NCBI GenBank assembly: GCA_035493835.1
Contig: DATJHO010000121.1
Coordinates: forward strand, 1-6,121
Length of the DNA stretch: 6,121 bases
From: DASZTU01 sp035493835
GTDB taxonomy: Bacteria; Pseudomonadota; Alphaproteobacteria; Rhizobiales; Devosiaceae
Reading direction: 5' to 3'
The notes below the pieces were generated by a model. The model saw only the letters and a list, made by a program, of their open reading frames with translations, was not told where the DNA came from and did not search any database. Positions 1 to 5,826 of this stretch are shown here, piece after piece. The position numbers and the translations under genes are program-made. How positions within the stretch are numbered: the stretch's first letter is position 1; the number at the start of each line of letters is the position of its first letter.

Positions 1-431
1 TGGTTCTTGGCCGAGGAGCGGATCATCGCCGGGCCGCCGATGTCGATGTTTTCGATCACGTCGTTATAGCCGGCGCCCGAGGCCACGGTCTGCTCGAACG
101 GATAGAGGTTGCAGACGAGGAGGTCGATCTCGCCGATCCCGTGCTTGTCGAGCGCCGCCCGGTGCTCGGGCTTATCCCGCACCGCCAAGAGGCCGCCGTG
201 GACTTTTGGGTGCAGCGTCTTGACCCGCCCGTCCATCATCTCCGGGAAGCCGGTGATCTCGGAGATGTCCTTGACCGCCGCGCCAGTGGAAGCGATCAGC
301 GCCCGTGTACCGCCAGTGGAAATCAGCTCCACCCCGAGATCCGCCAACGCCTTGGCGAAATCGGCGAGGCCGGTCTTGTCGAACACCGAAATGAGCGCCC
401 GCCTGACCTTGACATTCTGGCCCGTCGTCAT
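1..431 (-). CDS. purH: Bifunctional AICAR transformylase / IMP cyclohydrolase, N-terminal part (partial at the window edge)
   Basis: PurH catalyses the last two steps of IMP synthesis: formylation of AICAR with 10-formyl-THF, then ring closure. Only the first 143 codons lie here; the remainder, including the whole transformylase domain, is beyond the left edge. What is visible is the MGS-like IMP cyclohydrolase domain. It begins MTTGQNVKVRRALISVFDK and then shows the family signatures STGGTRALI, EMMDGRVKTLHPKVHGG, LLVCNLYPFEQTV and ENIDIGGPAMIRSSAKN; the final Lys-Asn belongs to the cyclohydrolase active site. The start ATG at 431-429 is supported by a GGAG eight bases upstream, and the two other nearby ATGs are out of frame. 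The protein is cytoplasmic. It is preceded on its own strand by the heparinase-family gene about 270 bases away, with palindromic repeats and a candidate promoter between, so it is probably transcribed separately. The identification is firm. Confidence 0.97.
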   Translation of the reverse strand, partial: MTTGQNVKVRRALISVFDKTGLADFAKALADLGVELISTGGTRALIASTGAAVKDISEITGFPEMMDGRVKTLHPKVHGGLLAVRDKPEHRAALDKHGIGEIDLLVCNLYPFEQTVASGAGYNDVIENIDIGGPAMIRSSAKN

Positions 432-474
432 CGCTGCATCTCCATGGCTGTTTCGGCGCTGGCTAGCACAGGCG

Positions 475-503
475 ATCAAACGCCGCAACGAATGCCGTTG
501 CAA
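475..503 (-). promoter_or_regulatory. Candidate sigma-70-type promoter for purH
   Basis: Read on the minus strand, TTGCAA (503-498) is followed after 17 bases by TTTGAT (480-475). Each hexamer matches the TTGACA/TATAAT consensus at four of six positions. A start site near 468 would give a leader of roughly 37 bases before the purH ATG at 431. Motif matching by eye in GC-rich DNA gives many false hits, so this is only the best candidate in the gap. I see no clear PurR box or purine riboswitch here. Confidence 0.3.
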
Positions 504-552
504 CCGTCTCGTGCGAGAGGGGGCAGGGGGCGGCTTTGCTGAGTTGCGCTCC

Positions 553-584
553 AAAACAGAGATTCCCGCCTGCGCGGGAATGAC
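553..584 (-). terminator. Possible intrinsic terminator of the htpX-rsmB-heparinase transcript
   Basis: On the minus strand the hairpin of repeat copy 1 (581-562) is followed by CTCTGTTTT (561-553), a GC-rich stem with a short T-rich tail. It lies about 120 bases after the heparinase-family stop codon and before purH, where a terminator would be expected. The T run is short and interrupted, so termination may be weak or Rho-assisted. Confidence 0.4.
559..584. repeat. REP-like palindromic repeat, copy 1
   Basis: The core at 562-581 is a perfect hairpin, ATTCCCGC-CTGC-GCGGGAAT (8-bp stem, 4-base loop). The full 26-base unit (559-584) is the exact reverse complement of 640-665. The ATTCCC-N8-GGGAAT shape is a dispersed-repeat motif seen in many proteobacteria (for example dRS3 of Neisseria); I infer that it is a REP-like family here. 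Confidence 0.8.
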
Positions 585-639
585 CCGGGAATTTTAGCGC
601 AAACCCGGAAATGTGGGCAGAGCCGTGCCACTCCACTGC

Positions 640-665
640 GTCATTCCCGCGCAGGCGGGAATCTC
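640..665. repeat. REP-like palindromic repeat, copy 2 (inverted relative to copy 1)
   Basis: This is a perfect inverted copy of 559-584, with its own hairpin core at 643-662. The two copies are 55 bases apart and could pair into a 26-bp stem as well as folding separately, giving a BIME-like arrangement. Between them is a smaller inverted repeat, CCGGG (585-589) and CCCGG (604-608). Confidence 0.8.
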
Positions 666-704
666 CGTTGATTCAGCCTAACAATCCACCCTGACCGGAC
701 TATC

Positions 705-2396
705 CTAACGCCGTCGCCCCCCGATCCGGGCCGGCGTTGCATGCCGGGTCTCGTCCAAGGTGAAAATCCAGGAAACTTCGCGATCGCCGCCGAGCGGGGA
801 TTCGAGGACGATCTGCTTGACCCGGTGAAAGCCGAAATAGGAAGATTGGCGCACGCTGTCCTCGATCCGCATCGAGGCGCCCTCCCAAAGGAAGTTCCAG
901 ACGGCCCCCGAGGCCAACCGCAGCCGCAGCACGTCGTCTTCGGCGGCCGGTTCAATGGTGGTGCCAAGGGCCAGATGAAACCGGGCGATCGCCATGTTCC
1001 GGTGCCGGCGGAATCCTTGACGGCCGCCGATCAGCCGGTCCTGCCCGACCAGGGTCTTGCCCTCCGCCATCAGCATCAGGCGCCGCTCGATGGCGACGCC
1101 GAAGCGTCCGCGATAGGCCGGGGTGCGGATGGAGAGGGTCTGCTCGTCCTCGTCGGCCTTGAGGGAGGGCCGCCGACCCCGCCGCCGCAGGCGGCCGCCC
1201 ATCAAACCGCCTTCGCCGAGACGGGCGGCCGATGCGCCATTGATGGTGAGGCCCGAATGGGCGATGCCCTGCCGAAAGGCCAGCCCGTGCTCCTCGAGCT
1301 CCACCGGCGCCGGACCGCAATTGCCGACCACCAGCTCGGGGCCGTAGCTGAACTCGAAGGCGAGCGCGCTGGCATGGGCTTCTGCGGCATAGGCGGGCGG
1401 CGGCACCTGCCCGCTATCAGCCACCACCACGGCCTTGCCGCCGAGCAACCGGCCATAACCGCCCGAAACCCCCGAGCTGCGGAACCGGGCCGTGCTCAGC
1501 ACCTGCACCGAGACGATGAGATCGTGCGGCAACTGGCCAGTGCCGTTGAAATAGGCCGGTTCACCCGTCGACAGCGACACCGCATCAAGCGCCCGGTGCA
1601 TGCCCTCGACGACCTTCCCCAATTCCTGGCCATAGCTCTCGTAATACTGGTCCAGCGCCTGCCGCACCGTCTCGAGCCCCACCAGCAGGGGCAATTGCAC
1701 CTTGGCGCTCCGGCTGCGATGAAGGCCATCCACGTCGATGTCCCGCTCAAGCAGCCGCATCAGCCGCTCCATCCGGAGCGGCAGCTGCGAGACGCGGCGC
1801 TCATCGCAGATGGCGACCGCCATCAGCGCGATGGCGATATGAAGCCGGTCCACCGGATCGGCGGCAAGCCGCCCGCGCAGCTTCAGCGACTGAATCTGCG
1901 TGCCGAGCGAACGGAGAATGAGTTTCCCCTGCTCGTCGTCGGCGCCGACCACCAGCAACCCCAGATGCCGGAGCCAATTGAGCACCCGGTGTGCGCACAC
2001 CGCGGGCGCCCAGCTCACCGGATCGAAGCGCCCTTCCCGGCCGATCCAGTCAAGCACGAGCGTGCGCGCGAAACGGCGCTCGTCCGCCTCCTTGGCGTCG
2101 CGAAAATGCCTGAGCCAGGAAAAGCCGCGGAGCTCGTCGCTCCATTCGCGATCGATGCCGTCCATGGCAAAGGGCGAGATGCCGTGCGTATCGACCAGCC
2201 GGGACGCGAGCAGATAGCGCCCCGCCATCATCTCCCGCACGGATTCGCGGTCGGTCGGCCGGAACTCGTCCAGCGCTCCCACCAGCTCTTCCCCGGATGA
2301 CGACGCCCAAGTCCAGCGGAGGAACGGCAGCGTAACGAGCCAGTCCGCTGCCCCGAGCAGCGCCCTATTGGTAAGGAAGCGCATCGATTCTAGCAC
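705..2396 (-). CDS. Heparinase II/III-family protein
   Basis: A 563-residue protein of the heparinase II/III-like polysaccharide lyase superfamily. The N-terminal half (about residues 20-300) should be the alpha-helical toroid region and contains GFSWLRHFRDAKEADERR. The C-terminal half (about 305-540) matches the Hepar_II_III domain, with AEAHASALAFEFSYGPELVV (338-357) and a FHLALG segment near 473. Characterised relatives cleave acidic polysaccharides by beta-elimination, but the substrate of this alphaproteobacterial branch is unknown to me, and I see no convincing signal peptide. I chose the GTG at 2396-2394 because a perfect GGAGG lies seven bases upstream. The ATG at 2384 (MRFLTNR) is the alternative; an extension to GTG 2483 adds a Gly/Ala-rich stretch that looks non-coding. 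The gene follows rsmB on the same strand, probably in one transcript. The family call is good; the enzymatic role is inferred. Confidence 0.87.
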   Translation of the reverse strand: MLESMRFLTNRALLGAADWLVTLPFLRWTWASSSGEELVGALDEFRPTDRESVREMMAGRYLLASRLVDTHGISPFAMDGIDREWSDELRGFSWLRHFRDAKEADERRFARTLVLDWIGREGRFDPVSWAPAVCAHRVLNWLRHLGLLVVGADDEQGKLILRSLGTQIQSLKLRGRLAADPVDRLHIAIALMAVAICDERRVSQLPLRMERLMRLLERDIDVDGLHRSRSAKVQLPLLVGLETVRQALDQYYESYGQELGKVVEGMHRALDAVSLSTGEPAYFNGTGQLPHDLIVSVQVLSTARFRSSGVSGGYGRLLGGKAVVVADSGQVPPPAYAAEAHASALAFEFSYGPELVVGNCGPAPVELEEHGLAFRQGIAHSGLTINGASAARLGEGGLMGGRLRRRGRRPSLKADEDEQTLSIRTPAYRGRFGVAIERRLMLMAEGKTLVGQDRLIGGRQGFRRHRNMAIARFHLALGTTIEPAAEDDVLRLRLASGAVWNFLWEGASMRIEDSVRQSSYFGFHRVKQIVLESPLGGDREVSWIFTLDETRHATPARIGGRRR

Positions 2397-2524
2397 GATT
2401 GCGCCTCCGACTGTTCCTGCACCAGCCCCACCATCATTAGCGCCTGCCCCGCGCTTCCCAGCGCGATCGGCAGGCAATACCACCTTTTCAGCCCGGAACG
2501 AGCTTGCGAATACTCGTCATCCAC
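2390..2524 (-). CDS. Possible small membrane protein, 44 residues
   Basis: I do not recognise this frame. It starts at GTG 2524-2522, fifteen bases past the first base of the rsmB stop codon and in the same frame as rsmB, and ends with TAG at 2392-2390, overlapping the heparinase-family GTG start within GTGCTAG. The product begins VDDEYSQARSGLKRWY and then has a hydrophobic stretch of about 20 residues (CLPIALGSAGQALMMVGLV, about 17-35) before a polar tail, which suggests one membrane span. The second half has strongly GC-rich third codon positions like its neighbours. The start has no good Shine-Dalgarno sequence, so translation would depend on reinitiation after rsmB. It accounts for most of the otherwise empty 140 bases between rsmB and the next gene, but it may be a chance frame. 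Confidence 0.33.
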   Translation of the reverse strand: MDDEYSQARSGLKRWYCLPIALGSAGQALMMVGLVQEQSEAQSC

Positions 2525-2536
2525 TGCTGTTGCGTG

Positions 2537-3691
2537 TCAGACCCGGCGAAAGCGCGCAACGAAGAACCCATCCAGCGTGCCGGAAGCTATCTCCGGCACC
2601 TTCATGGCCGGATGGGTGCGCAGATGACCCTCGGCCGTTACCGCGACGGGAAGCGCCGGAAAGGCCTCGGGCGCGACGGGCATTGGCGCCAGCACAGGCA
2701 GGGCTTCGGCCGCCCACTGCGCCTGTGCCTCGCCCTCCTCCGGCTCCAGCGAGCAGACGCAGTAAACGAGGACACCCCCCGGCTTGAGGCAGTCCGCCGC
2801 ATTGGCGAGCAGCCGCCGCTGCAGGGCCATGCGCCCGGCGATATCACCGATATCGCGCTGCCAGACCACTTCCGGGTGGCGGCGGAAGGTGCCGGTCGCC
2901 GAACACGGCGCGTCGAGCAGCACGGCGTCGAATTTTTCGTCCGGCGCGAAGGTCTGGGCATCGGCCTCGACGACGGTTGCGGCATAGCCCAGCCGTTCGA
3001 GGTTGGCCCTGAGGCGTTTCAGCCGCTCGGCGTCACTGTCGAGCGCCGTCACCGAATAGCCGGCGGTGATGAGCTGCGCCGTCTTGCCGCCGGGCGCGGC
3101 GCAAAGGTCGAGCACACGGGCGCCCGCCGGCAGATCGATGAGGCGCGCCGGCAGGCTGGCGGCAAAATCCTGCACCCACCAGCGGCCGTCGGCGTAACCG
3201 GGCAGCGCCTCGACCGGCCGGTCGCGGCTTTCGAGGCGAACGGTGTCCGCGGCCAGGGGGATTGCCCCCAGCGCCTCGATCAGCGCCGGATCGCTCTGCT
3301 TGAGGACCAAATCGAGCGGAGCGCCCTCGAGCAGCGCCTCCCCGAAGCGGGAGATGGCTTCGACCCCATAGGCTGCGGTCCAGCGCTTGCGCAGCGCCTC
3401 GGGAAAGAGCCGGTCCACCGGCACCTGTCGCAGCAGCTCGGCTTCGCCCTGCGCCCGCCGCAACACCGCATTGAGAAGCTTTGCCAGGTGTCCCGCCCGC
3501 TTGTCGCGCTTGGCCGCCTCGACGCCGAGGAAGATAGCGCTGTGGGCCCCGAGCTCGGGGAGATAGAGCAGTTGCGTCAGCCCCAGCCGCAGCACCGCTT
3601 CAAAACTGCCGCCCTTGGCCGGCAGGCCGCGATCGAGCAGCCGGCTGATGACCAGGTTGAGGTGTCCGTGCCGCCTCAGCGCCACCGTCAC
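2537..3691 (-). CDS. rsmB: 16S rRNA (cytosine-C5)-methyltransferase, RsmB/Sun family
   Basis: A SAM-dependent RNA m5C methyltransferase; RsmB of E. coli methylates C967 of 16S rRNA. Using numbering from the GTG at 3691, residues 1 to about 80 are most of a NusB-like RNA-binding domain (RAGHLAKLLNAVLRRAQ, 65-81). The Rossmann methyltransferase domain follows: WVQDFAASL (172-180), SAM motif I VLDLCAAPGGKT (193-204), motif IV DAPCSATG (260-267) and motif VI VCSLEPEEGE (312-321). Cys313 corresponds to the nucleophile and Cys263 to the cysteine that helps release the product. The protein ends in GFFVARFRRV, as family members do. The coordinates use the longest frame with a standard start, but this GTG has no ribosome-binding site, and family-like sequence continues 49 codons upstream (see 3692-3838). 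The true protein is therefore probably about 433 residues, close to the 429 of E. coli RsmB. The gene lies directly downstream of htpX. Confidence 0.93.
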   Translation of the reverse strand: MTVALRRHGHLNLVISRLLDRGLPAKGGSFEAVLRLGLTQLLYLPELGAHSAIFLGVEAAKRDKRAGHLAKLLNAVLRRAQGEAELLRQVPVDRLFPEALRKRWTAAYGVEAISRFGEALLEGAPLDLVLKQSDPALIEALGAIPLAADTVRLESRDRPVEALPGYADGRWWVQDFAASLPARLIDLPAGARVLDLCAAPGGKTAQLITAGYSVTALDSDAERLKRLRANLERLGYAATVVEADAQTFAPDEKFDAVLLDAPCSATGTFRRHPEVVWQRDIGDIAGRMALQRRLLANAADCLKPGGVLVYCVCSLEPEEGEAQAQWAAEALPVLAPMPVAPEAFPALPVAVTAEGHLRTHPAMKVPEIASGTLDGFFVARFRRV

Positions 3692-3838
3692 CAGCCGGTT
3701 GGCCAGCGCGCGATCACGTCCGTCAGGAATTTCATAGGTGGTAAAAGGCGAAAAATGCGCGCCACTAAGAACTTCGCTCAGGCGCCCAGCGGCGGCGAGC
3801 CGGGGCGCCAGCCCCGGCGGATTGGATAAGTCTGCGAT
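3692..3838 (-). other. rsmB: Probable N-terminal extension of RsmB lacking a standard start codon
   Basis: In frame with rsmB, these 49 codons read through LSNPPGLAPRLAAAGRLSEV to GAHFSPF and then IPDGRDRALANRLV, which joins MTVALRRHGHLN. This is the pattern expected for the start of the NusB-like domain of alphaproteobacterial RsmB proteins (an AAA..L..VL helix, then a DRAL/R helix). No ATG, GTG or TTG occurs in this stretch; the next in-frame stop upstream is a TGA inside the 3' end of htpX. Possible starts are ATC at 3838-3836 (preceded by AGGA, but only three bases away) or one of the CTG codons. A base-call error is the other explanation. That the sequence is coding is likely; how translation starts is unknown. 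Confidence 0.6.
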
Positions 3839-3843
3839 TTTTC

Positions 3844-4836
3844 CTAGCCCCAGGGTCCGCGCGGGTTGCCGGGATCACTCGATTGCCCGGTTCTCGGCAC
3901 GCGCCAACCTTCGCGCACGCCGTCACTGCCGCCGGTGTTACCCCAGGGCGAGGCGGATGGCGAGGGCGATGGCCGATATCCCCCGCCGCCCATGCTGGCC
4001 GCCATTTGCTCGAGCGCCGCGATGCGGTTCTCGGTGTCGGGATGGGTGGAAAAGAGGTTGTCCATGCGCGCACCCGACAGCGGGTTGATGATGTAGAGAT
4101 GCGCCATGGCCGGGTTTTGCTCCGCCGGCATGTTCGGCACCTGATGCGCGGCCATGGCAATCTTGCGCAGCGCCGAGGCCAGCGCCAGCGGTTCGCCCGA
4201 AATCTCGGCGCCCCCGCGGTCTGCCTCGTATTCGCGAGTCCGGCTCACCGCCAGTTGCACGATCACGGCTGCGAGCGGGGCGACGAGCATGGCGATCAGC
4301 GCGCCGAAACCACCCAGCGGGGAATTATTGTCCCGGCTGCCGCCGAAGAAGAAGCCGAACTGCGCCAGCATGCCGATGGCACCGGCAATGGTCGCCGTGA
4401 TCGTCATCGTCAGCGTGTCGCGGTGACGGATATGGGCCAACTCATGCGCGATCACGCCCGCGACTTCCCGCTGCTCGAGATAGCGCAGCAGGCCCTCGGA
4501 AACCGCCACCGCCGCATGCTCGGGATCGCGCCCCGTCGCGAAGGCGTTCGGCTGCTCGGAGTGGATCAGATAGACCCTGGGCATCGGCAGCGCGGCATTG
4601 CGCGCCAGCCGATCCACGAGCTGATAGAGTTGAGGCGCCTGCGCGGGATCCAGCTCCTCGGCGTTCTGCAGGCTCAGCACCAGCTTGTCGGCGTTCCAGT
4701 AGCTGAAAAAGTTGGTGATCACGGCAATGACAAAGGCAATGAGCATGCCGCTCGTGCCGCCGATCAGATAGCCGACGCCCAGGAAGATCGCGGTAAGGGC
4801 GGCCAGCAATACTCCGGTGCGCAGTGTGTTGAACAT
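3844..4836 (-). CDS. htpX: HtpX, inner-membrane zinc metalloprotease
   Basis: A 330-residue M48-family membrane protease that degrades misfolded or damaged inner-membrane proteins, overlapping in role with FtsH. Two N-terminal membrane spans are visible (about residues 8-26 and 28-45), followed by the zinc motif HELAH (131-135) in a cytoplasmic domain. Two more hydrophobic segments follow (about 143-165 and 175-197). SRTREYEAD (198-206) supplies the third zinc ligand, Glu202, and STHPDTENRIAALEQMA (263-279) is the usual C-terminal signature. The last 50 residues are a Ser/Pro/Gly-rich tail (PSPSASPWGN) beyond the conserved core. I start at ATG 4836-4834 (MFNTLRTG), which matches the family; a TTG six codons upstream (4854) has no ribosome-binding site. 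The stop codon lies five bases before the presumed ATC start of the rsmB extension, so the two are almost certainly co-transcribed. The gene is divergent from the DUF1674 gene. Confidence 0.96.
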   Translation of the reverse strand: MFNTLRTGVLLAALTAIFLGVGYLIGGTSGMLIAFVIAVITNFFSYWNADKLVLSLQNAEELDPAQAPQLYQLVDRLARNAALPMPRVYLIHSEQPNAFATGRDPEHAAVAVSEGLLRYLEQREVAGVIAHELAHIRHRDTLTMTITATIAGAIGMLAQFGFFFGGSRDNNSPLGGFGALIAMLVAPLAAVIVQLAVSRTREYEADRGGAEISGEPLALASALRKIAMAAHQVPNMPAEQNPAMAHLYIINPLSGARMDNLFSTHPDTENRIAALEQMAASMGGGGYRPSPSPSASPWGNTGGSDGVREGWRVPRTGQSSDPGNPRGPWG

Positions 4837-4872
4837 CGGAACACTCGCTATCAAGTTATGCGACTAAATAGG

Positions 4873-4898
4873 ATGGGGTGTGCTAGCCTCGCCTGCAA
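4873..4898 (-). promoter_or_regulatory. Candidate heat-shock (RpoH) type promoter for htpX
   Basis: On the minus strand TTGCAG (4898-4893) is followed after 14 bases by CCCCAT (4878-4873) and then CCTATTTA. E. coli sigma-32 promoters have CTTGAA, 13-17 bases, CCCCAT. The -10 part is a perfect match but the -35 part keeps only TTG. htpX is heat-shock controlled in E. coli, which makes the match more interesting, but chance similarity is quite possible. The start would be about 30 bases upstream of the htpX ATG. Confidence 0.25.
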
Positions 4899-4919
4899 TA
4901 CCAGCTGCCGAACTGTAAT

Positions 4920-5138
4920 ATGCCCAACGAAAATCCAATGGAACCGACCGCCCCGGCCGAACCGGCGCCGAAGGCCCTTTCCCCCGCCGCCCAGCGGGCC
5001 CTGGCCGAAGCCGCGGCCCGGCGCGCCGAAATCGACGCCCGCGCCGCCGCGCTGCCGCCCGAAACCCGTGGCCGCGGCGGCCTCGAGCCCGGCCGCTACG
5101 GCGACTGGGAGATCAAGGGTTTGACGGCGGATTTTTAG
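4920..5138 (+). CDS. DUF1674 protein, succinate dehydrogenase assembly factor 4-like
   Basis: A 72-residue protein of the DUF1674 / SdhAF4 family. The mitochondrial relative (Sdh8/SDHAF4) binds the flavinylated SdhA subunit and promotes its assembly into complex II; the bacterial protein is presumed to act likewise in the cytoplasm. The first 45 residues are an Ala/Pro/Glu-rich, probably disordered or helical stretch (SPAAQRALAEAAARRAEID). The diagnostic C-terminal motif is residues 51-72, with RGGLEPGRYGDWEIKG and the terminal ADF. The ATG at 4920 is used; an internal ATG at 4938 (MEPTAPAE) is possible, and neither has a clear Shine-Dalgarno sequence. The gene is divergent from htpX across an 83-base gap and lies 57 bases ahead of the antitoxin gene. 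No sdh genes are visible in this window. Confidence 0.9.
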   Translation: MPNENPMEPTAPAEPAPKALSPAAQRALAEAAARRAEIDARAAALPPETRGRGGLEPGRYGDWEIKGLTADF

Positions 5139-5139
5139 C

Positions 5140-5168
5140 TTGCAGCAGGCGACCTGCGGATACACAAT
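5140..5168 (+). promoter_or_regulatory. Candidate promoter for the toxin-antitoxin pair
   Basis: TTGCAG (5140-5145) and CACAAT (5163-5168) are 17 bases apart, matching the sigma-70 hexamers at three and four of six positions. They lie right after the DUF1674 stop codon and 28 bases before the antitoxin ATG. A short stem, GCAGG-CGA-CCTGC (5145-5157), sits between them and could instead act in the DUF1674 transcript. Confidence 0.3.
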
Positions 5169-5180
5169 TCAGATGCGTAT
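5160..5180. promoter_or_regulatory. Possible operator for antitoxin autorepression
   Basis: ATACACA (5160-5166) and TGCGTAT (5174-5180) form an inverted repeat with one mismatch and a 7-base spacer, overlapping the candidate -10 element. AbrB-fold antitoxins usually repress their own promoter by binding such a site as dimers. This is a prediction from position and symmetry only. Confidence 0.27.
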
Positions 5181-5195
5181 ATCCAGGAGGATGCT

Positions 5196-5426
5196 ATGCA
5201 GGTTTCCAAGTGGGGCAACAGCCTCGCCGTCCGACTGCCCGCCGCCGTCGTGGAGGCGCTTGGCCTGAAGGAAGGCGACGAAATCGAACTCTACGCGGAG
5301 GAGACCCACGCTTTCGGCGTGAAGCGCCGGCCTCGCCGCGAGGAATTGCTCCAGCGCCTCAGGAACTACCGCGGGCGGTTGCCGGATGATTTCAAGTTCG
5401 ATCGAGACGAGGCCAATGCCCGGTGA
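5196..5426 (+). CDS. AbrB/MazE/SpoVT-fold antitoxin (VapB-type)
   Basis: A 76-residue DNA-binding antitoxin. Residues 1-45 form the swapped-hairpin AbrB/MazE domain, with the diagnostic KWGNSLAVRLP (5-15), then a helix ending in LGLKEGDEIEL (22-32). The rest (about 46-76) is charged and ends LPDDFKFDRDEANAR, the kind of flexible tail that wraps around and blocks a PIN-domain toxin. The start is well set: AGGAGG (5185-5190) lies five bases before the ATG, and an ATG at 5191 is out of frame. The gene overlaps the toxin gene by 11 bases, so the two are translationally coupled. It is expected to neutralise the toxin and repress the shared promoter. I use VapB-type because of the PIN partner; by fold it could also be named MazE-like. 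Confidence 0.93.
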   Translation: MQVSKWGNSLAVRLPAAVVEALGLKEGDEIELYAEETHAFGVKRRPRREELLQRLRNYRGRLPDDFKFDRDEANAR

Positions 5427-5814
5427 CTTTTTTGACACCAATGTCCTGATCTACCTAGTATCCAACGACGCACCGAAGGCGGACCGGGCCGAGGCCCTGC
5501 TATCTGCCGGCGGCACGATCAGCGTCCAGGTGCTGAACGAGTTTGCCAACGTCGCCCGGCGCAAAATGGCCATGGAATGGGCCGAAATCCGTGACTTCCT
5601 GGCCACCCTTAGGGCCCTGCTCTCCGTCGAAGCAGTGACGCTCGACATGCACGGGCGCGGACTGGCGCTCGCCGAACGCCATGGGCTTTCGATCTACGAT
5701 GCCATGATCGTCGCCGCCGCTCTCGAGACGGACTGCGAAAGGCTGTTTTCGGAAGACATGCACGCTGGGATGGTCGTCGATGGGCGGCTGACCATCGTCA
5801 ATCCCTTCGCCTGA
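5416..5814 (+). CDS. PIN-domain ribonuclease toxin (VapC-type)
   Basis: A 132-residue PIN-domain protein, the usual length for VapC toxins, which are Mg-dependent ribonucleases that cut tRNA or rRNA and stop translation when the antitoxin is lost. The acidic catalytic set is complete: Asp7 in FFDTNVLIY, Glu42 in QVLNEFANV, Asp95 in LSIYDAMIV and Asp114 in LFSEDMHAG. Nothing suggests inactivation. I chose ATG 5416 (MPGDFFDTN) because the PIN fold begins at once and GAGG lies just upstream. The frame remains open to an ATG at 5386, but those ten extra residues are out-of-frame antitoxin sequence. It overlaps the antitoxin gene by 11 bases. The target RNA cannot be told from sequence. Confidence 0.94.
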   Translation: MPGDFFDTNVLIYLVSNDAPKADRAEALLSAGGTISVQVLNEFANVARRKMAMEWAEIRDFLATLRALLSVEAVTLDMHGRGLALAERHGLSIYDAMIVAAALETDCERLFSEDMHAGMVVDGRLTIVNPFA

Positions 5815-5826
5815 GGAACGTGGCTC

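Noticed and set aside
281..325. Short direct repeat CGCCAGTGGAA occurring twice
   Set aside because: Both copies lie within the purH reading frame and code for normal PurH residues (ASTGA and ISTGGT); chance or codon-level similarity.
741..2300. Long open frame (519 codons) on the plus strand opposite the heparinase-family gene
   Set aside because: His/Pro/Arg-rich product with no recognisable domain, as expected from the complement of a high-GC gene; the minus frame has clear family motifs.
2397..2483. N-terminal extension of the heparinase-family protein to GTG 2483
   Set aside because: The added residues are Gly/Ala-rich and unlike the family, with no ribosome-binding site, whereas GTG 2396 has GGAGG at ideal spacing.
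2504..3829. Long open frame (441 codons) on the plus strand opposite rsmB
   Set aside because: Mirror frame of a well-supported gene, with no motif or ribosome-binding site.
3883..5124. Long open frame (413 codons) on the plus strand opposite htpX and running into the DUF1674 gene
   Set aside because: It spans two well-supported genes in a different frame, and its composition is that of an antisense shadow.
5386..5415. Longer start for the PIN toxin at ATG 5386
   Set aside because: The ten extra residues are antitoxin sequence in another frame; ATG 5416 places the catalytic Asp at position 7, as is usual for PIN toxins.
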